The notes beneath the pieces are model-generated. The model ran no database searches. It saw only the letters and a program-made list of their open reading frames with translations, and had not been told where the DNA came from. Positions 49,581-62,804 of a stretch of 64,000 nt of DNA are shown here, in pieces. Source of the DNA: Rotaria socialis (lineage: Eukaryota > Rotifera > Eurotatoria > Philodinida > Philodinidae); assembly GCA_905331475.1 (NCBI GenBank), contig CAJNYU010002258.1, forward strand, positions 1 to 64,000. Direction: 5' to 3'. How positions within the stretch are numbered: the first letter of the stretch is position 1; the number at the start of each line of letters is the position of its first letter. Made by a program: the position numbers and the translations under genes.

Positions 49581-50550
49581 CAGGGTTTCTCAAGCAATGA
49601 ACAGGATTGAGACTAGGGAGGGTTCTGATTGGCCTCTAATGTTGGCATTAGGTACTTGGTATAAGTGTTCGATAGATTAAATAGGATTTTAATCATCGAA
49701 TCCGTAAACAGTTTCTTAAGCTAGAATCCCATCATATTCTGTCGAATGATAGCATCTTACAAAAGCTTTTCGGATTCATTTACCTGGTGTCTTGTATAAA
49801 GTGCTTGCATTCTTCTCAAAAGTGGTTTCTTTTTTGCAGTGATCAAAATACAGACACATCCTCTCTTTATGGATTCGAATGAGGATAGTGCTGTATCTTT
49901 CTTTAATCAATAAGTACATTTGTAATTCTTTAGATGAAGTAAAAGACTCCACTTATTAATCATCAACACTACTGACAAAGTAAAGAATTCTCTTTCAAAT
50001 AAGAAAATAAGAAATGAGCCAAATAACTTGAACTGTGTTCAAGAAGAGATTGTAGTATACATAAAAGGCCTGCTTTATAGCCTAATCCATGAAAATCTTT
50101 GGAACAAGAAGTTATGCAGCCGTCAAATAATTTCTTTTTATGAAGCTACTTTCATTTGCTGAACAAATATGCTTAGCTTTATTAATATCTCATATATTTC
50201 GTCGAAGTTAGATTTCTTAGGTGGTCTTTTAAAGCAGAATAATGTACCATATAATTTGCTAATCAGAAAAAACAATATGTCGACAAACATTATTTATTTC
50301 TAATGATATTTTCCTACAATCTTCATCTGCTTTATTGAGAAAAGGGTCAAAACTAGTAACTGTCATATATGGGACTATGCGTGAAGATATAGATTTTCTT
50401 TTCGTAAATATCCACACACAAAAGAAATATTGATGAGAGACATATATAAGTTTGCCATCTTTAGGAGGGACTAACGACGTCTGAACAAATATCTTGTTCT
50501 TTAATATTCTTCATTGCTCCACAGTTTCCTCACTAAAGTAGCACCTAGCA
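49581..50550. other. Gene-free spacer between two repeat arrays
   Basis: No open frame of note; ATGAATGATT-type motifs of the 93-bp array begin to appear only near its right end. Confidence 0.45.
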
Positions 50551-53500
50551 GACTCAAATAGAGAATGAATGATTCTAATCAGGATTTTGTTCAACACATT
50601 GATTCACTATTAAGTCACCTTTCAAAGGTAATAATATAATTAATGATCATATCACCAATGAATGATCATAACAACGAATCTATTTATATATCCTGCGCAC
50701 TAGCAATTGAATATTTCAACTTGAAAGCAGGATCCTGAATTTCACAGCTATTTAACCATGACAACAATGTATCTGTTCCGCTATTATATTCATATTAAGA
50801 TAAAAGCTTAAATTTTATCAAATACTAACAGATCAATATTAGTTGAACACCTCTAAAGATGATTCAGTTCAAAAATCTTTTCAAAATTAAAGCGAATGTT
50901 TGTAGTGATTGGCGCGTTATAAAGTCGCAGGATAATAGGAGGATTGTAACAATAGTTCTGCTGTTATATTTTGCTCCCACAAAAGTTAAAGCTTTCAAAA
51001 GAGCAACATAAACAACGATCATGCAAAAAGAGGCAAAGTGTCAGCAATATTTTATCCGAATATATTATTTACTTTCAGGTGAAAATTTTGACTTGAAAAT
51101 ATCATAGAACTTCACATGGCTAATAGATGATTCTAAACAAAGCGAATTCAAGGTTTCTATTTTCTTGGAAACAAATGCTTGAAATTCCAAAAATGATCGA
51201 AGATAATATTATTAATGAACTGTCAGAACAGGGTTACTATTCAAGGTATTTAATGACAAAAAAGTGAGAGATTCTGATTGCTTAACTAATAGCCGATCAT
51301 GTGTAAAATGAAGAATCTAATTAAATTTTTGCTCATATATTCTGCTGGTTTTGATGAAAAACGTTCTCAGCTATTAAGCTAAAAAGCGATGACTCAAATA
51401 ACGAACCATCATTAAAAGGGTTTTATTCACATCTATGAATTATTTCATGTACTAAATTTTGCAGATTAAAAAACTGATGATTACATCGCTAACGAATGAT
51501 CACGACAAAGATTTAGTACTAGTATTACTCTTGAATTCAAGCAGAAGTTCATACTTCGTAATATGATCAGATACAATTTGATACATGAATCATCATGACA
51601 ATAATTATATTCAAGTAGTTTGTCACTTTGAAGCAAGACTTTTAATTCAATAACATGACACGAAGCTGTACTTCTACATGGACAGTTCTAATCGTAGTTC
51701 TATGACAAGATCTTGCTCACATCATAGTAAACGTTTCAAGTTCTTAAGATGCCTAAATATTACATGTTAAATGATTAATCATATCATACTAATGTTCAAA
51801 TACTTCACTTACTTCCAAGCCAAAGTTTCTATTAGGTAAGATACCAAGAACCATGTACTGTAAATTGAACGATCCTGATCAAATTATTATTCAAATATCT
51901 AGTTCACTTGGAAGCAAAGAAAACCGTTGAGCAACGTGATTGGAAGTCACAATAATACCTGAGAAATTCTAAAAAAAAGTCTATTCTATTCTTTTGTTCC
52001 GTTTGAGGCTAAGGTTTACAGCTTGTAAGGTAGTTCAATACTACAAAAAAATTGAATCATTTTAAGTAATCTCGTATTCCAGTAATTTGTTCATTTCGCA
52101 GCAGAGTTTTGAATTTGGTATCATGATAGGCAATCACCATGTTACATGAAACGCTGTAATTAATTTTCTATTCTACTATGTGTCTCAACTCAAAGGAACG
52201 TTTCCGGATTCAGAAGATAGTGAAATTTGATATGGAAAACACATCATGATAAGCAGATTTACATTCAAACCTTTGCTCACTTCGAAGTAACGTTTTTCAC
52301 TTTGTAACATGATTGAGAACGGTTACGCTACGTGAATAGTTCTGAAGAATTTTCTATTCTTCTATATTGCTAATGTTGAATCAAAACCTTTCAACTCGTG
52401 CTATATTTCAATATCGGATTGGTAATGACTGTTCGCACAAGAGCTTTATTAAAATATTGTGTTCACTTCGAAACTAAGGTTTTCATTTAGTTATATAGGC
52501 GAAAGTCGCAACACTGAATGAATCATTCTGATCATTTTTCTATTCAGCTTCAGTATATACCTGGATGCAATGGTTCGAGACTCAGGAGATAGTTCAATAT
52601 CAAATAAGGAATGGATCATCATGACAAAAGTCATATTCAAGTATATGGCCCATTTTGAAGCAATACTATTTATTTGATAATATGTTATAAAATTGAAACG
52701 TTAACCGAATGGTTCAGACAATAGTTTTATTCTACTCTCATTCTCACTGTGAAGTATAGCGTTCACTTCAGTTAAATGACCGAATATCGTATTACTAATT
52801 GAACGGTGCTAATTACATTTCTATTCTTCTATCTTACTCGCTTCAAAGCATAAGCTTGAGATTCTGGAGATACTTCGATATCATACAGCAAATAGTTTAT
52901 GGTGACCAACCTTATATTCAATTATTTAGCAGATGCTAAGTAAAAGGTTCAATTCGAAAATTTGACGAAAAATAGAATTGTGAAACGAACGACACTAACG
53001 ATGCTTTTACTCAAATATCTTGTTAACTTCGAAGAAAATATTTCGGATACGCGGAATAGCTCTATAACGTATGGCGAGTGAATTATCATAAAGATACCCC
53101 TATGACACTATATTATTCATTACGAAATAGAACGTTTTTATTCATAAAACAATTAAATGTCACATAGAAGAAGAATCAACGTGAAAAGCATTTTATTCAA
53201 GTATGAAGCTTATTTTGAAGCAAACATTCAAATCGGTAACATTAAATAAAACTGTAATGACAAATGAAATATCTGGATTAGATTCCTATTTGACTATATT
53301 ATTCAATTCGAACCAGAACTTTTGAATGCGTGCGATAATTGGATATCTCATGAAAATTGCATCATCATGACAAAAGTTTTGTTGAAGTATCTTTCTCATT
53401 CCAAAGCAAAGCTTTCACTGATGTAATATGGCATCAAGATTTAGTGATAACAGAGTGATTCTTACAACGTTTCTATTCTGGTATATCGGTCACTCCGAAG

Positions 53501-56290
53501 CAACGAGTTTGAGCTCGTGACATATTAATTACTATATCACATGCTAAATGAATCATCATGATAACGCTTGTATAAAAATATTTAATTCACTTTGATCAAA
53601 AGCTTTCCATTTAATAAAATGAAGAAAACTCGTAGTGCTAAATGAACTATTGTAATTAATTTTTATTCTATTTTTCTGCTTGTATCAAAGGAAAAGTTTG
53701 GAATATGTGAGATAGTTGAAAATCGCATTAAGAATGATTCATCATGAACAAAGTTGTACGCAAATATTTCGCTCACTTTGATGTTGAACTCCAATTCAGT
53801 AAAATGACCAGACATTGCTAAGCTACATGAACAATTGTAACCAATTTTCTATTCTACTATATTGCTTACTTCGAAAGACGTGTTTACAATCAGTGATATG
53901 ATCTAAGGTCACATAATCTGAGATCCATTTTGAACAATGTTGACTTCAATTATTTTGCTCAATTCAAAATAAAGTTCTCTATTGGATAATTTTACCGAAG
54001 ATTGCAACGGTAGTTGTATTAATTCAACCACGTTTCATTCCAGTATGTCGCTCACTTCAAAGAAACAGATTAACATTGTTACTATGACTAAAAACTGAAT
54101 AGTAAAATAATAATTTAAAACAGAACTCTGTCTGACTAGTTTGCTTATCTCGAATAGTTGGTTAAACTTTCAAAGTTGATTTGAAGATCATTTAATAATA
54201 GAATATTTTAAATAAGAATTCTGTGCGAGTATCAGCATTCTACGAAAGTAGCTGTTGCAACTAAGTGGAAAACGGAGTACTACATGGAGAACGAATGATA
54301 GGAACAAAGTACATGTTTACCTATTTTACTCACAACAAAACAAATGTTTACGGATGAAATCACCATGGAAAATCATGTAAGGTATTAATAATAAGAACAA
54401 GGTGCGTATTCCACTGTTTATGTCGTACCGAAACAAACTTTTTGAGTTACTAAAAATAGCAGATTTTCCATGAAAAGTGGAAAATTCTAACTAAAAGAAT
54501 GCTCATGTATTGTTCTAAATTCGATGCAAAAATTTAGGATCAGCCACATGATCTAAGTTTACATTGAAAAAGAATGATAAGAATAAATATTGCGTTCATT
54601 TATTTTTCTCACTCGTCAGTAAATACCTGTAGTTTCCCAGCTGAAAGAATATCAAATAAAGAACAAATGATGGTAACCAGACTTCTTTTAAAATATTTTG
54701 CTGAATTCGAGGCAAATGTTTGAAGTTTATAAGCTATTCGCAGTTCATCTGACAAATGAATGATTATAACAAAAGCTGTGTTCGAGTAACTATCTCATTG
54801 CACAGTAAATTTTCGAGTTCATCATATCAACTGAAATAACTTAGTGAACGAATCATGACGAATAATATTATCTTCAAGGATTTTGCTCACGTTGAAGCAA
54901 ATTTTTTCAGTTGCTTCTATTAGCAGTGATTACGTAATAAATGAACTATCAAAACCAAAGTTTTGTTCAAGTTTTTGAATATTTTCAGAGTAAGTTTTTA
55001 TTTGATAGTGAAATCGATAAGCACGTGTCAAATAAATAATTACAACCAAAGTCGAGCTCGAGAAATTTACTGACGCTGAATATATTGTTAACAGTCTATT
55101 TTCTTATTGAATGTCACATGCCACACGAATACTCATAACAAGAGATGTATTTTCATACCTGGTCACGTTTCGTCAAAGATGTGCAGTTTCTTCTATTATC
55201 AAAACCTGCATGTAAAGAAAATTATGCGTAGGAAGGTTCTATTTAATTACATTGTTCGCATGGAAATAAAGCGTTAAGGTTGAAAGCCTTTACCCATGCC
55301 ATATAAACAGTAAAAAATTCTAAACAGAGATCTGTCCTAGAATTCTTGGGTATTTCAAAATTCAAATTGAATTATTCTTATTATGATCTAAAACCGTAGC
55401 ATAGACGAATTTTTTTGAATACCACAAAGATTCTATTCGAATATTTTTGCCATTGACACGCCAGTCTTCGAAGTTATCTTGCTATTCGTATATTAACTCG
55501 TGATCAGTGAATAAATTCTAATCACACAAAATTTCTATTGAATTACTCAATTCATTTCAAGTAAAAGTCTGGTGTTAATAAAATACTCAAAAATCAAAAA
55601 CATAGACGAATAAAACTAACCAAAATTTCATTCAAGTAATTAGCTAGTTTCCAACGAAGATTTGTAGGCAGAACTTGATCTAAAGTTGCAATGATAAATG
55701 AAACATTATGAGCAGAGCTCTGTTCACTGATTTTGTTTCCTTTTATAGACATCTTCGATGTTAGTCACACGTTTGGAGACCCGATGGTGAATGAAAAATT
55801 TTAACGAGGATTCAATTCAACTTTTTTTCGTCTATTCATGAAAAAATTTGAATTGAACAACATTATGGCACACCACATGACAAATACAGAATCCTTAACT
55901 GGACGTTGTATCATTATTTTGCTTGTTTCGAAGAAATTTTCAAGCTTGTCAATCAATCAAAAGACTGACCATTAATTGAATTAAATCACCGCCGCCACCG
56001 CCACGAGGATTCTGTTCAATTATTTTGCACAGTCTAGAGTAAAACACTTCTGGAAAGGAACTATGGCTGAAATTCACATAGCAAATGAATAAATCTGAAT
56101 AGGATATCGTTCAATTATTTTCTCAATTGAAACCTAGCAATTTTGTATGAAGTGATGACTGAATATTGAGTGCAAAGTGAATATCTTAGACCAGGATTAT
56201 GTTTAAATATGTTGATCACTGCAAAGCTATGATTTCAGTTAGATAATTTACTGAGAATTGCAAGAAAAACTAATTATGCTAAGTAGGCTC
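50550..56290. repeat. Old tandem array, unit about 93 bp (186-bp pairs), roughly 60 copies
   Basis: Landmarks recur at fixed spacing. TTCTATTC starts at 52166, 52352 and 52538 (186 bp each), with its relatives at about 52725, 52818 (+93) and 53004. GCTCAC/GTTCAC plus TTCGAAG recurs near 51902, 52089, 52275, 52461 and 52648 (186-187 each). At the right edge ATTTTGCAC/ATTTTCTC/ATGTTGATCAC lie at about 56022, 56117 and 56209 (92-95 apart). A unit contains, in order, TTCAAGTATTTTGCTCACTT, CGAAGCAAA, a variable A/T part, then AATGAATGATTCTAATCA. Alternate units differ (ATCATCATGACAAAAG versus ATTGCAACGCTAAATGAA), giving a two-unit higher-order pattern. Copies are strongly diverged, so the array is old. 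No frame survives in it. Confidence 0.75.
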
Positions 56291-59200
56291 CGTCGTTGCT
56301 GACAATGCATAGTTTGATGGTTCAGATATTGGAATTTCTAAATCAAAATTTTCAATTAGACATCATAATTTAGAAAGTATTCTAGTTATATTTTTTGCCA
56401 GAGAATTAAAAATAGCTCAACACGTCGCAAAAGCATGATTTGCCTAATTCGAGTTATAATATACATGAGCCACACAGTGCTTAAAATTAATTTGAAAATG
56501 AATCAAAAGACAATCATACCAACAGTTATGTCCTGCAAAAACAAATCATGTGAATTATACAGTTATAAGTAAGACGAGATTTTCCTAAAAATTGGTTTCC
56601 TACTGAAATCTCATGGGATTCCATCAACATCAGATAGGATGAAGATCTACGTGTGCGAGGAATCTCAACACATAGTTCAAAGTGTATGTGACAAAAGTGA
56701 CGCTCAGGAATACCTGAAGGTGCATGCGTTTCCTAATTTCAGTTCGAATTGACATCAACTTAGGAAAAAAGTAGAAAACAAAGTACTTCTATTACTGGAA
56801 TGTTTTAATGCCCATGAAAGTGTTTGGTAGGGCGGATGCCTCTTTATTTCAATGTTACCGCGTAGAGCGCACAGCACCCATCACAGAGCCTCGAACAAAG
56901 TTCGTTTCTATGTACAAAGCGCCACCTATAATTCGGTTGTATTTGACTCCAAGATGTGAACTAACATATATCGCTGCTTCGTAGGTGATGTCGATAGTAT
57001 TCCATGAGATTCCCATAGCAAAACAGTTTTAGGAAATTTCTGTCTCATTTATATTTGAAGTCAAATCAGGCAACTATTTATATCCATATAATTATTCAAA
57101 TATCATGATTTTTATCTAAAGTTTCATTTTTTGTTGTTGTGTTTGATTAAATATCCTAAATGTTAACATCGATAAACGTGCAAATTATAAAATATGAAGA
57201 ATTTGAAAACAGCAGAAAGCCAATGGGAAGAGAACCTAACGAAACATGATTCCGACTAAATAACAACCTTGAAAAAATCTCATATTATTGTTTAAAAACT
57301 TCTTGACAGAAAAACAGATAAGTTGCATGACAAGTGTTATTGACGACAGGTTAAAATAGATTTCCCCCTGAGCTCTTAGAGTAAGGTTTCTAAAATACCA
57401 CTATGTGGTTTATTTTCAAAATTTGATAGAAATTGTATGGTCATTTCTCAGTTCTTCCCTAGTTTGAGGTTGACTTAAACTAATACTTGATGTTCTATGA
57501 ATTACTTTTTGAGCACAGAGTGTTATAAATATTCCTACCATACGGCGACTGGTTCGGTTGTGCTTGTACTGGACCTATAGCTTTTAATGGTAGTTGTTGT
57601 GTATTTGTGGACATCATTGTGACCCTAATAAATGTTGATTTGATGATCGGAATTGATTATCAAATATTTTGAAGGGAAGCTGGGATCTGAAACAACAATT
57701 ATATATTAGATTTCCTACAATTCTGCTTTTTTTAAACGTGTAACAGAAGTACTGGGGAAATTTTTCAGGTTTTGTATCTTTCATCTGTAGGATTTAACAG
57801 CTAAAGATCTTTTCGAGAAATGCAGCTGGCAAATCAAGGATTTAAACATCCAAAATGAGCAAATGAATTTAAAAAAATATGCTGTGGTCTACTTAAAAAT
57901 CTTCACTGATAGTATCAACGTATCTCATTAGAGCCTGGAATGGGCTATCGATTCCCAATAAATGTGGGCGCCTATGTAGTGTTGGTTCACACAGATACTA
58001 TGAGTACTATGCTATGCATCCGTGAATAGGATATCGCTATGAATGCAGAGAAGATCTAAAAATATACTCATGTCTACTATCTTGCTGCATATTCCATAGG
58101 CAGACATAACTCTGCAGAGTCTTCATTCTTTAGATTATATCTATTCGATCAGTGTTGATAGATGAAATTACACAAATTTTCTTCATCCACACTTCAGCTC
58201 TTAAGTAGTTATTATCAAGAGCATTTATTGCAGAAATTAAAATCTTTCTGCGTCAAGAATTGAGGACATCTTTGTAAAACAAAAGAGAGCTACAGTCGGT
58301 TCTCCATGTGTGGTGCTATTATGAACACATCTTCATTTTGAGCAATTCTGTTTCGTTTGATTTACCAAGGACAAAAAATATCGATGTTTTTTATGTAGTC
58401 ACTGAACAATCAGGGTACGAGTAACAACGTTGTTTTTAGATATCAAATTGTGAGTGAGTGTAATATTTTACATTGAAGTTTCATAAAACTCTGAAATTAG
58501 TAGCGAAATCAGATACCGCTTTTGTTCGACATAGTTGGGACCCCAGAGAAATAGACTGATCACATATTCACGAAAATATGCTTTTAAAAATGGAAACTAT
58601 GTTGCACGAAAACATCTATTGATAGGTGGTCTTTTCCGCTTGTTTGACTAGGATTCGATTTGACATCTAACTATTGAGACTTTTAGGGGTTTCACCGGTT
58701 GAAACAACGCTTAGAAATAGAAGTGCTTGGAACAGAGAAGATACTCCTGATAGAAAAATACACTAGTCTTGAATACTTCTAGTAGAAAAAAGAGATCTCG
58801 ACTTTTTTTTCACAGTCATACTTTTGGTTCGCCTCGTTTATGAAATGCAAAAGAGATCACTTCTAGATTGAAAATCTGCTCAGTGAATCTGTACAAGAAG
58901 AATTAATTGTGAAATACAAGTAGCAAAGAGTAACAAAAACAATTGAAGGTAAGCTGTGATGGGTCTGTTTTATTTTGTAAATAGCCATCATTTTATATTT
59001 ACCTTTCACAGTCGGTTCTCGTCACCCAATAAAATTTAAAAAAGGATTGACTGTCTCTGTTTGTAATGATCAGTGAGTTACTATTTCTCTACTTTCACTG
59101 CATAAGACTGATTTTTTTCTCTAGAAAAAAGTGGAGAACGATGAGAAAGAAAGAAGGTGCGCCCAGGAAAAATAAAAGATTGAATGAGACGTAGTAGAAC

Positions 59201-60386
59201 TGATTGTAGGAGTGACTAATGAATGATCATAAGCGAGTGTCACACGGATACATTTTCTTGAATGAGAAATGATGAAGATCAAAACGAAGAATTGTTGCTC
59301 CACAGATAGCTCCTTCTTGGATTCATGTTTGACTAGTTTGGCTTGACCGAATCTGGTCTTCTTCGACTTCAAAAATAACCACTGAATAAGAAATTTTTAT
59401 ACAACATGTGACACAAGGAAGACCCAAAGTATATACGTTTGAATACTATTTTTATTCATACTCTCACCCAACTTTGTCCAATTGAGCAGCAGACGTTGAG
59501 CATTCAATCCAAACTGGATTATGATTCTCGGAGCTTGCGCCATTCATAACGACTGAAACTCAAATACATGAATAGGCGGTAGTCGAACTAGTGTGACGGA
59601 GTGCATATGCTTTTCTCTCTATGTTTATGCTTACATCTATCTATGTAAAATTGCTGTGCAATTGACTCACATATATCCTGGCTTAGTTATCAATATTTTC
59701 CCTTATTGTTGTGCTACTACATATGAAACGAGGTGTTTATATTTCATTACTTGACCTTGGCAAGTATTTGATTCTGTTTATTCATAATATTCAAAAACAT
59801 TTAATGCAAAACATCTTCTTTTTGTTCTGTTTTTGTGACGAGCATGAGTGATTACGTTGCTAGTGTGGCATACCTTGAGTAAATAAATATGTACACAAAG
59901 ATTTTTCTTTGCACTCGACTCATAAACATTGATTTTTTTTCTTCAGTACGATTTTACGTTGAAAAAAATGCCCCTTTCAGTTGTTTGCATTACAATCATT
60001 GTTCTCCCGAAGAGAAATTTCATAATGTTTAACTACAGTTGACCAAATCTCATGAAGTTACAATACCAATTTTTCACCCAAACCTGTATGTCTAGAAAAA
60101 ATGATCTTATTCAAAAAGAAATCTACCAAAAAATCAGAACATATACATGAGACTTTTGTGAAAAATTGAAATACTAGCATTAAAAACTAAGCTGTAGCAT
60201 GTACAAAACTACTTGAGAATTGAAACTATGGTATGAATTCAATAGAGTTGTTAGACTTTAAACATTATTTCATAGTTCTATATAGAAGGCGAAGTCTTCA
60301 AAAATTCATCCTTTGTGCAAAAGAAGTTCAAGCTCAGATTTACATAAGCCAATTCATTTTTAGCAGAATTGTAGGTAACATTCAAG
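56291..60386. other. No recognisable gene
   Basis: AT-rich DNA right of the satellite array with scattered short frames only (longest 83-96 codons, no family resemblance). Confidence 0.5.
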
Positions 60387-60535
60387 AATGTCCTTTAGAA
60401 AATGTCCTTCGATTTTGGTCCTTCGACAAAATGTCCTTTAGTGGAAATGTCCTATCTAAGAAATGTCCACCAGAAATGGTCCTTCATCATATCGTCCTTC
60501 GAAAAAATGTCCTTTATAATTAAAATGTCCTTGTA
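60387..60535. repeat. Left MULE terminal repeat, ~10 AATGTCCTT units
   Basis: Tandem units of 9-17 bp: AATGTCCTTTAG, AATGTCCTTCG, TGGTCCTTCG and variants. They are inverted relative to the right end. Confidence 0.8.
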
Positions 60536-60599
60536 GTAAAAAGTGAAACACTTTTAATATTCATCTATGTTTTTATTCTAAGGAGTTCAAATGCATAAT

Positions 60600-62376
60600 T
60601 TATTTCTTATTCCCAACAAAAAACGAAAGTTGATGTAATAATTGATCAACGGTAATTTTCTCATCGTCGAACCAACTGTATACTTCTTTGATTCTTCGTT
60701 CGACAGTTTTGGTTTGATTTCGTTGTTCACGAGGCTTCATTCCAGAATTTATTTGAGAAATCAAATCGTGCACAGTATGAATTTCTTTTAGAACTGAGTC
60801 AATAAAATCCAGATATTTGGATGGGTCTTGTTTACCCTCCTTTTGAATCTGTGATTATATCCTTAAAAAAACAACCCTTTTATATGGAGAGTTATAATTA
60901 TGATTTTAGTTTTACATACCTTCACTGTAGTTATTAGTTCTGTCAGAAATGCTGAAAACAATCCACATGTTTGTTTGTCGCAACCATTGGGTTTCAAAGT
61001 ATTTGAATATCCCATCCAACTGTTCACGTTCATGCTCATCAAGTCCTTCAAGAAGGTGATCGAATAATAATGAAACATGTTCATGAGGTACTAAAGCCAA
61101 AGCCATCAATTGTCGAATAACACTCCGCATTCTAATATCTTCGAGGTAAGCTGTTGATAAACTATTTGATTGAACTTTTCTATAAATTGCTTGGCAAAAA
61201 CGGAAAAAACAACCTTTTTGAATGTTTTTTTCCGTAAACTTAAATAAGAAAGATATTTTTGTAATGTAAAACATACACAAAATTATAAGAATACTGTACA
61301 TCAAGCGCAATCGCTCGGGTAACACCCGGTTCAAAATCGGTCATGATCAAAATTGGAGCGAATGTTTTACCAATCTTTTTCGCTTCGGAAAATAGAACAT
61401 GAAATAAATAGCTATAGGTGGTCGTTTTTCGATTAGGAAGTAGTGCATACACCGCTGGTATACCTATAACAATCAAGAATTTTATCGGGATAAAATAATT
61501 CAAAATTTTTGAAATTTAATAAAATTGATATAGCTTACATGTATCATGGTGAATAACTTGAATTATATAAACCTGTTCGAAATTTTGTGGGGTAGTGGAG
61601 AAAGTCCCATCCATATATAGTTTTTCACTATCGAACAATAATTTGAATTGCATATCCGATGACCAAACAAGAATTCTTCCTTCAGGTTGTGTACATAATG
61701 ATTGACCAATTTGAAATTGTGGATCATGACTATCATGCAATAACAAACGATTACCATTGAGATCTTTTTTGTATGCATCCGGAATGTTGAACGTATCTGT
61801 CTTTGGAAGTGGTGGCATCACTTGTCGACGATTATGTACTAAATTATGACCTAAAGGAAATGCATATGTCAATGTTAATTTTTTCTAAGTTATTAATATC
61901 ATACCAAGATTAAGAATATTTGGTAAAACTGCAAGAGCTTCACCACTCAGTAAACCTTTTCGTACTTCTTGTTCAGCGATTTCCTGTAGAGGTAATAATT
62001 CTCGTTCAGCTCGTTGTCGCATTCGTTCTCTTAGAGTTCGAACCTCTAATGCAGCTGGATTTGGTAAATGCGAATGATCGAACATGTTACCAGAAAAACG
62101 TAAAAATTCATCGTTAAGATTTGTATGTAATAAAACACCACAGTCCCGATTAGCACATCGCCAAAATTTAATTGTCTTAGTTTTATTGTAGTTCTTCATT
62201 TGAAAATCATAACCGTTGACTGTTAACATTGTTTTTCGTTTGTTTGTTATTGTTTTACGGATTGTAATTTTAGTTGACGGTGGTGATGGTGATGATGATG
62301 ATGATGATGATGATGAGAATAAAGAACATGATGATGATGAAGTTTCATCAATTAATGCACATACATTCGGCTCCAT
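60600..62376 (-). CDS. MULE transposase with N-terminal FLYWCH-type zinc finger (one frameshift)
   Basis: Five exons join in phase: 62376-61905, 61850-61539, 61463-61300, 61238-60920 and 60861-60600, about 509 residues. After a Ser-rich start (12-27), a FLYWCH-like finger spans about 50-105, with KFWRCANRDCGVLLHT and a final FDHSHLP pair of histidines. It would bind DNA, probably the element ends. The MULE domain follows: KLYMDGTFSTTPQNFEQVYI (first Asp), ILIMTDFEPGVTRAIA (second Asp), KGCFFRFCQAIYRKVQ, and NNYSEGYNHRFKRRV with the likely catalytic Glu. Introns are 49-76 nt. Near 60805 the frame after HPNIW shifts by one base and then continues open to the stop, so either one base was lost or the sequence has an error. 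The enzyme would cut and paste the element. Exon 4's acceptor was chosen because it restores phase. Confidence 0.82.
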
Positions 62377-62620
62377 TTAAAAATAATTGTGTTTATTATT
62401 TCGAATCCTTACGTATAGACACAGTCAGTTATGTAACGATGACCAATGGTCGTTGATCTTTTCATTCTTAGCCATAAGTAAGTAACTTCACCATTCATAA
62501 CTTTATCCTTTAATCGACATCAATGTATTTGAATTGCAGCGTCATCTGTCTATTGAATCCATCAAACATCTTGAGGATGAGGGCAATGAAAATTTTTACG
62601 AAAGAGATATTTTTTCACCG

Positions 62621-62804
62621 CACATTTTTCAAAAGGACAATTAGTTCGAGGGACATTTTGCAAAAGGACAATTAGTCGAGGGACATTTTTCAAAAAGACA
62701 TTCAGTTCAAAGGACATTTTCTCAAGGACCAAAATCTCAAGGACATTTTTTCCAAGGACCAAAACCTGGGGACATTTTGTCAAGGACATTTTCCAAAGGA
62801 CATT
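62621..62804. repeat. Right MULE terminal repeat, ~12 AAGGACATT units
   Basis: Short units AAAAGGACAATTAG, GAGGGACATTTT, CAAGGACC and CAAGGACATT in tandem, inverted relative to the left end. Confidence 0.8.

Larger units (their letters stand above)
60387..62804. mobile_element. Mutator-like (MULE) transposon with subrepeat-built inverted ends
   Basis: A transposase gene on the minus strand fills the centre. The left end (60387-60535) holds about ten copies of AATGTCCTTTAG-like units, and the right end (62621-62804) about twelve copies in inverted form (AAGGACATTTT and variants). The gene comes within about 65 bp of the left repeat and 245 bp of the right one. No 8-11 bp target duplication was found just outside the repeats, so the exact ends may be a little off or the duplication has decayed. 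Confidence 0.75.

Noticed and set aside
50550..56290. CRISPR-like array
   Set aside because: Units are directly adjacent diverged copies with no conserved short repeat separated by unique spacers, and the context is animal nuclear DNA.
60233..60523. 96-codon plus-strand frame
   Set aside because: It runs through the AATGTCCTT terminal repeats of the MULE and has no protein-like features.
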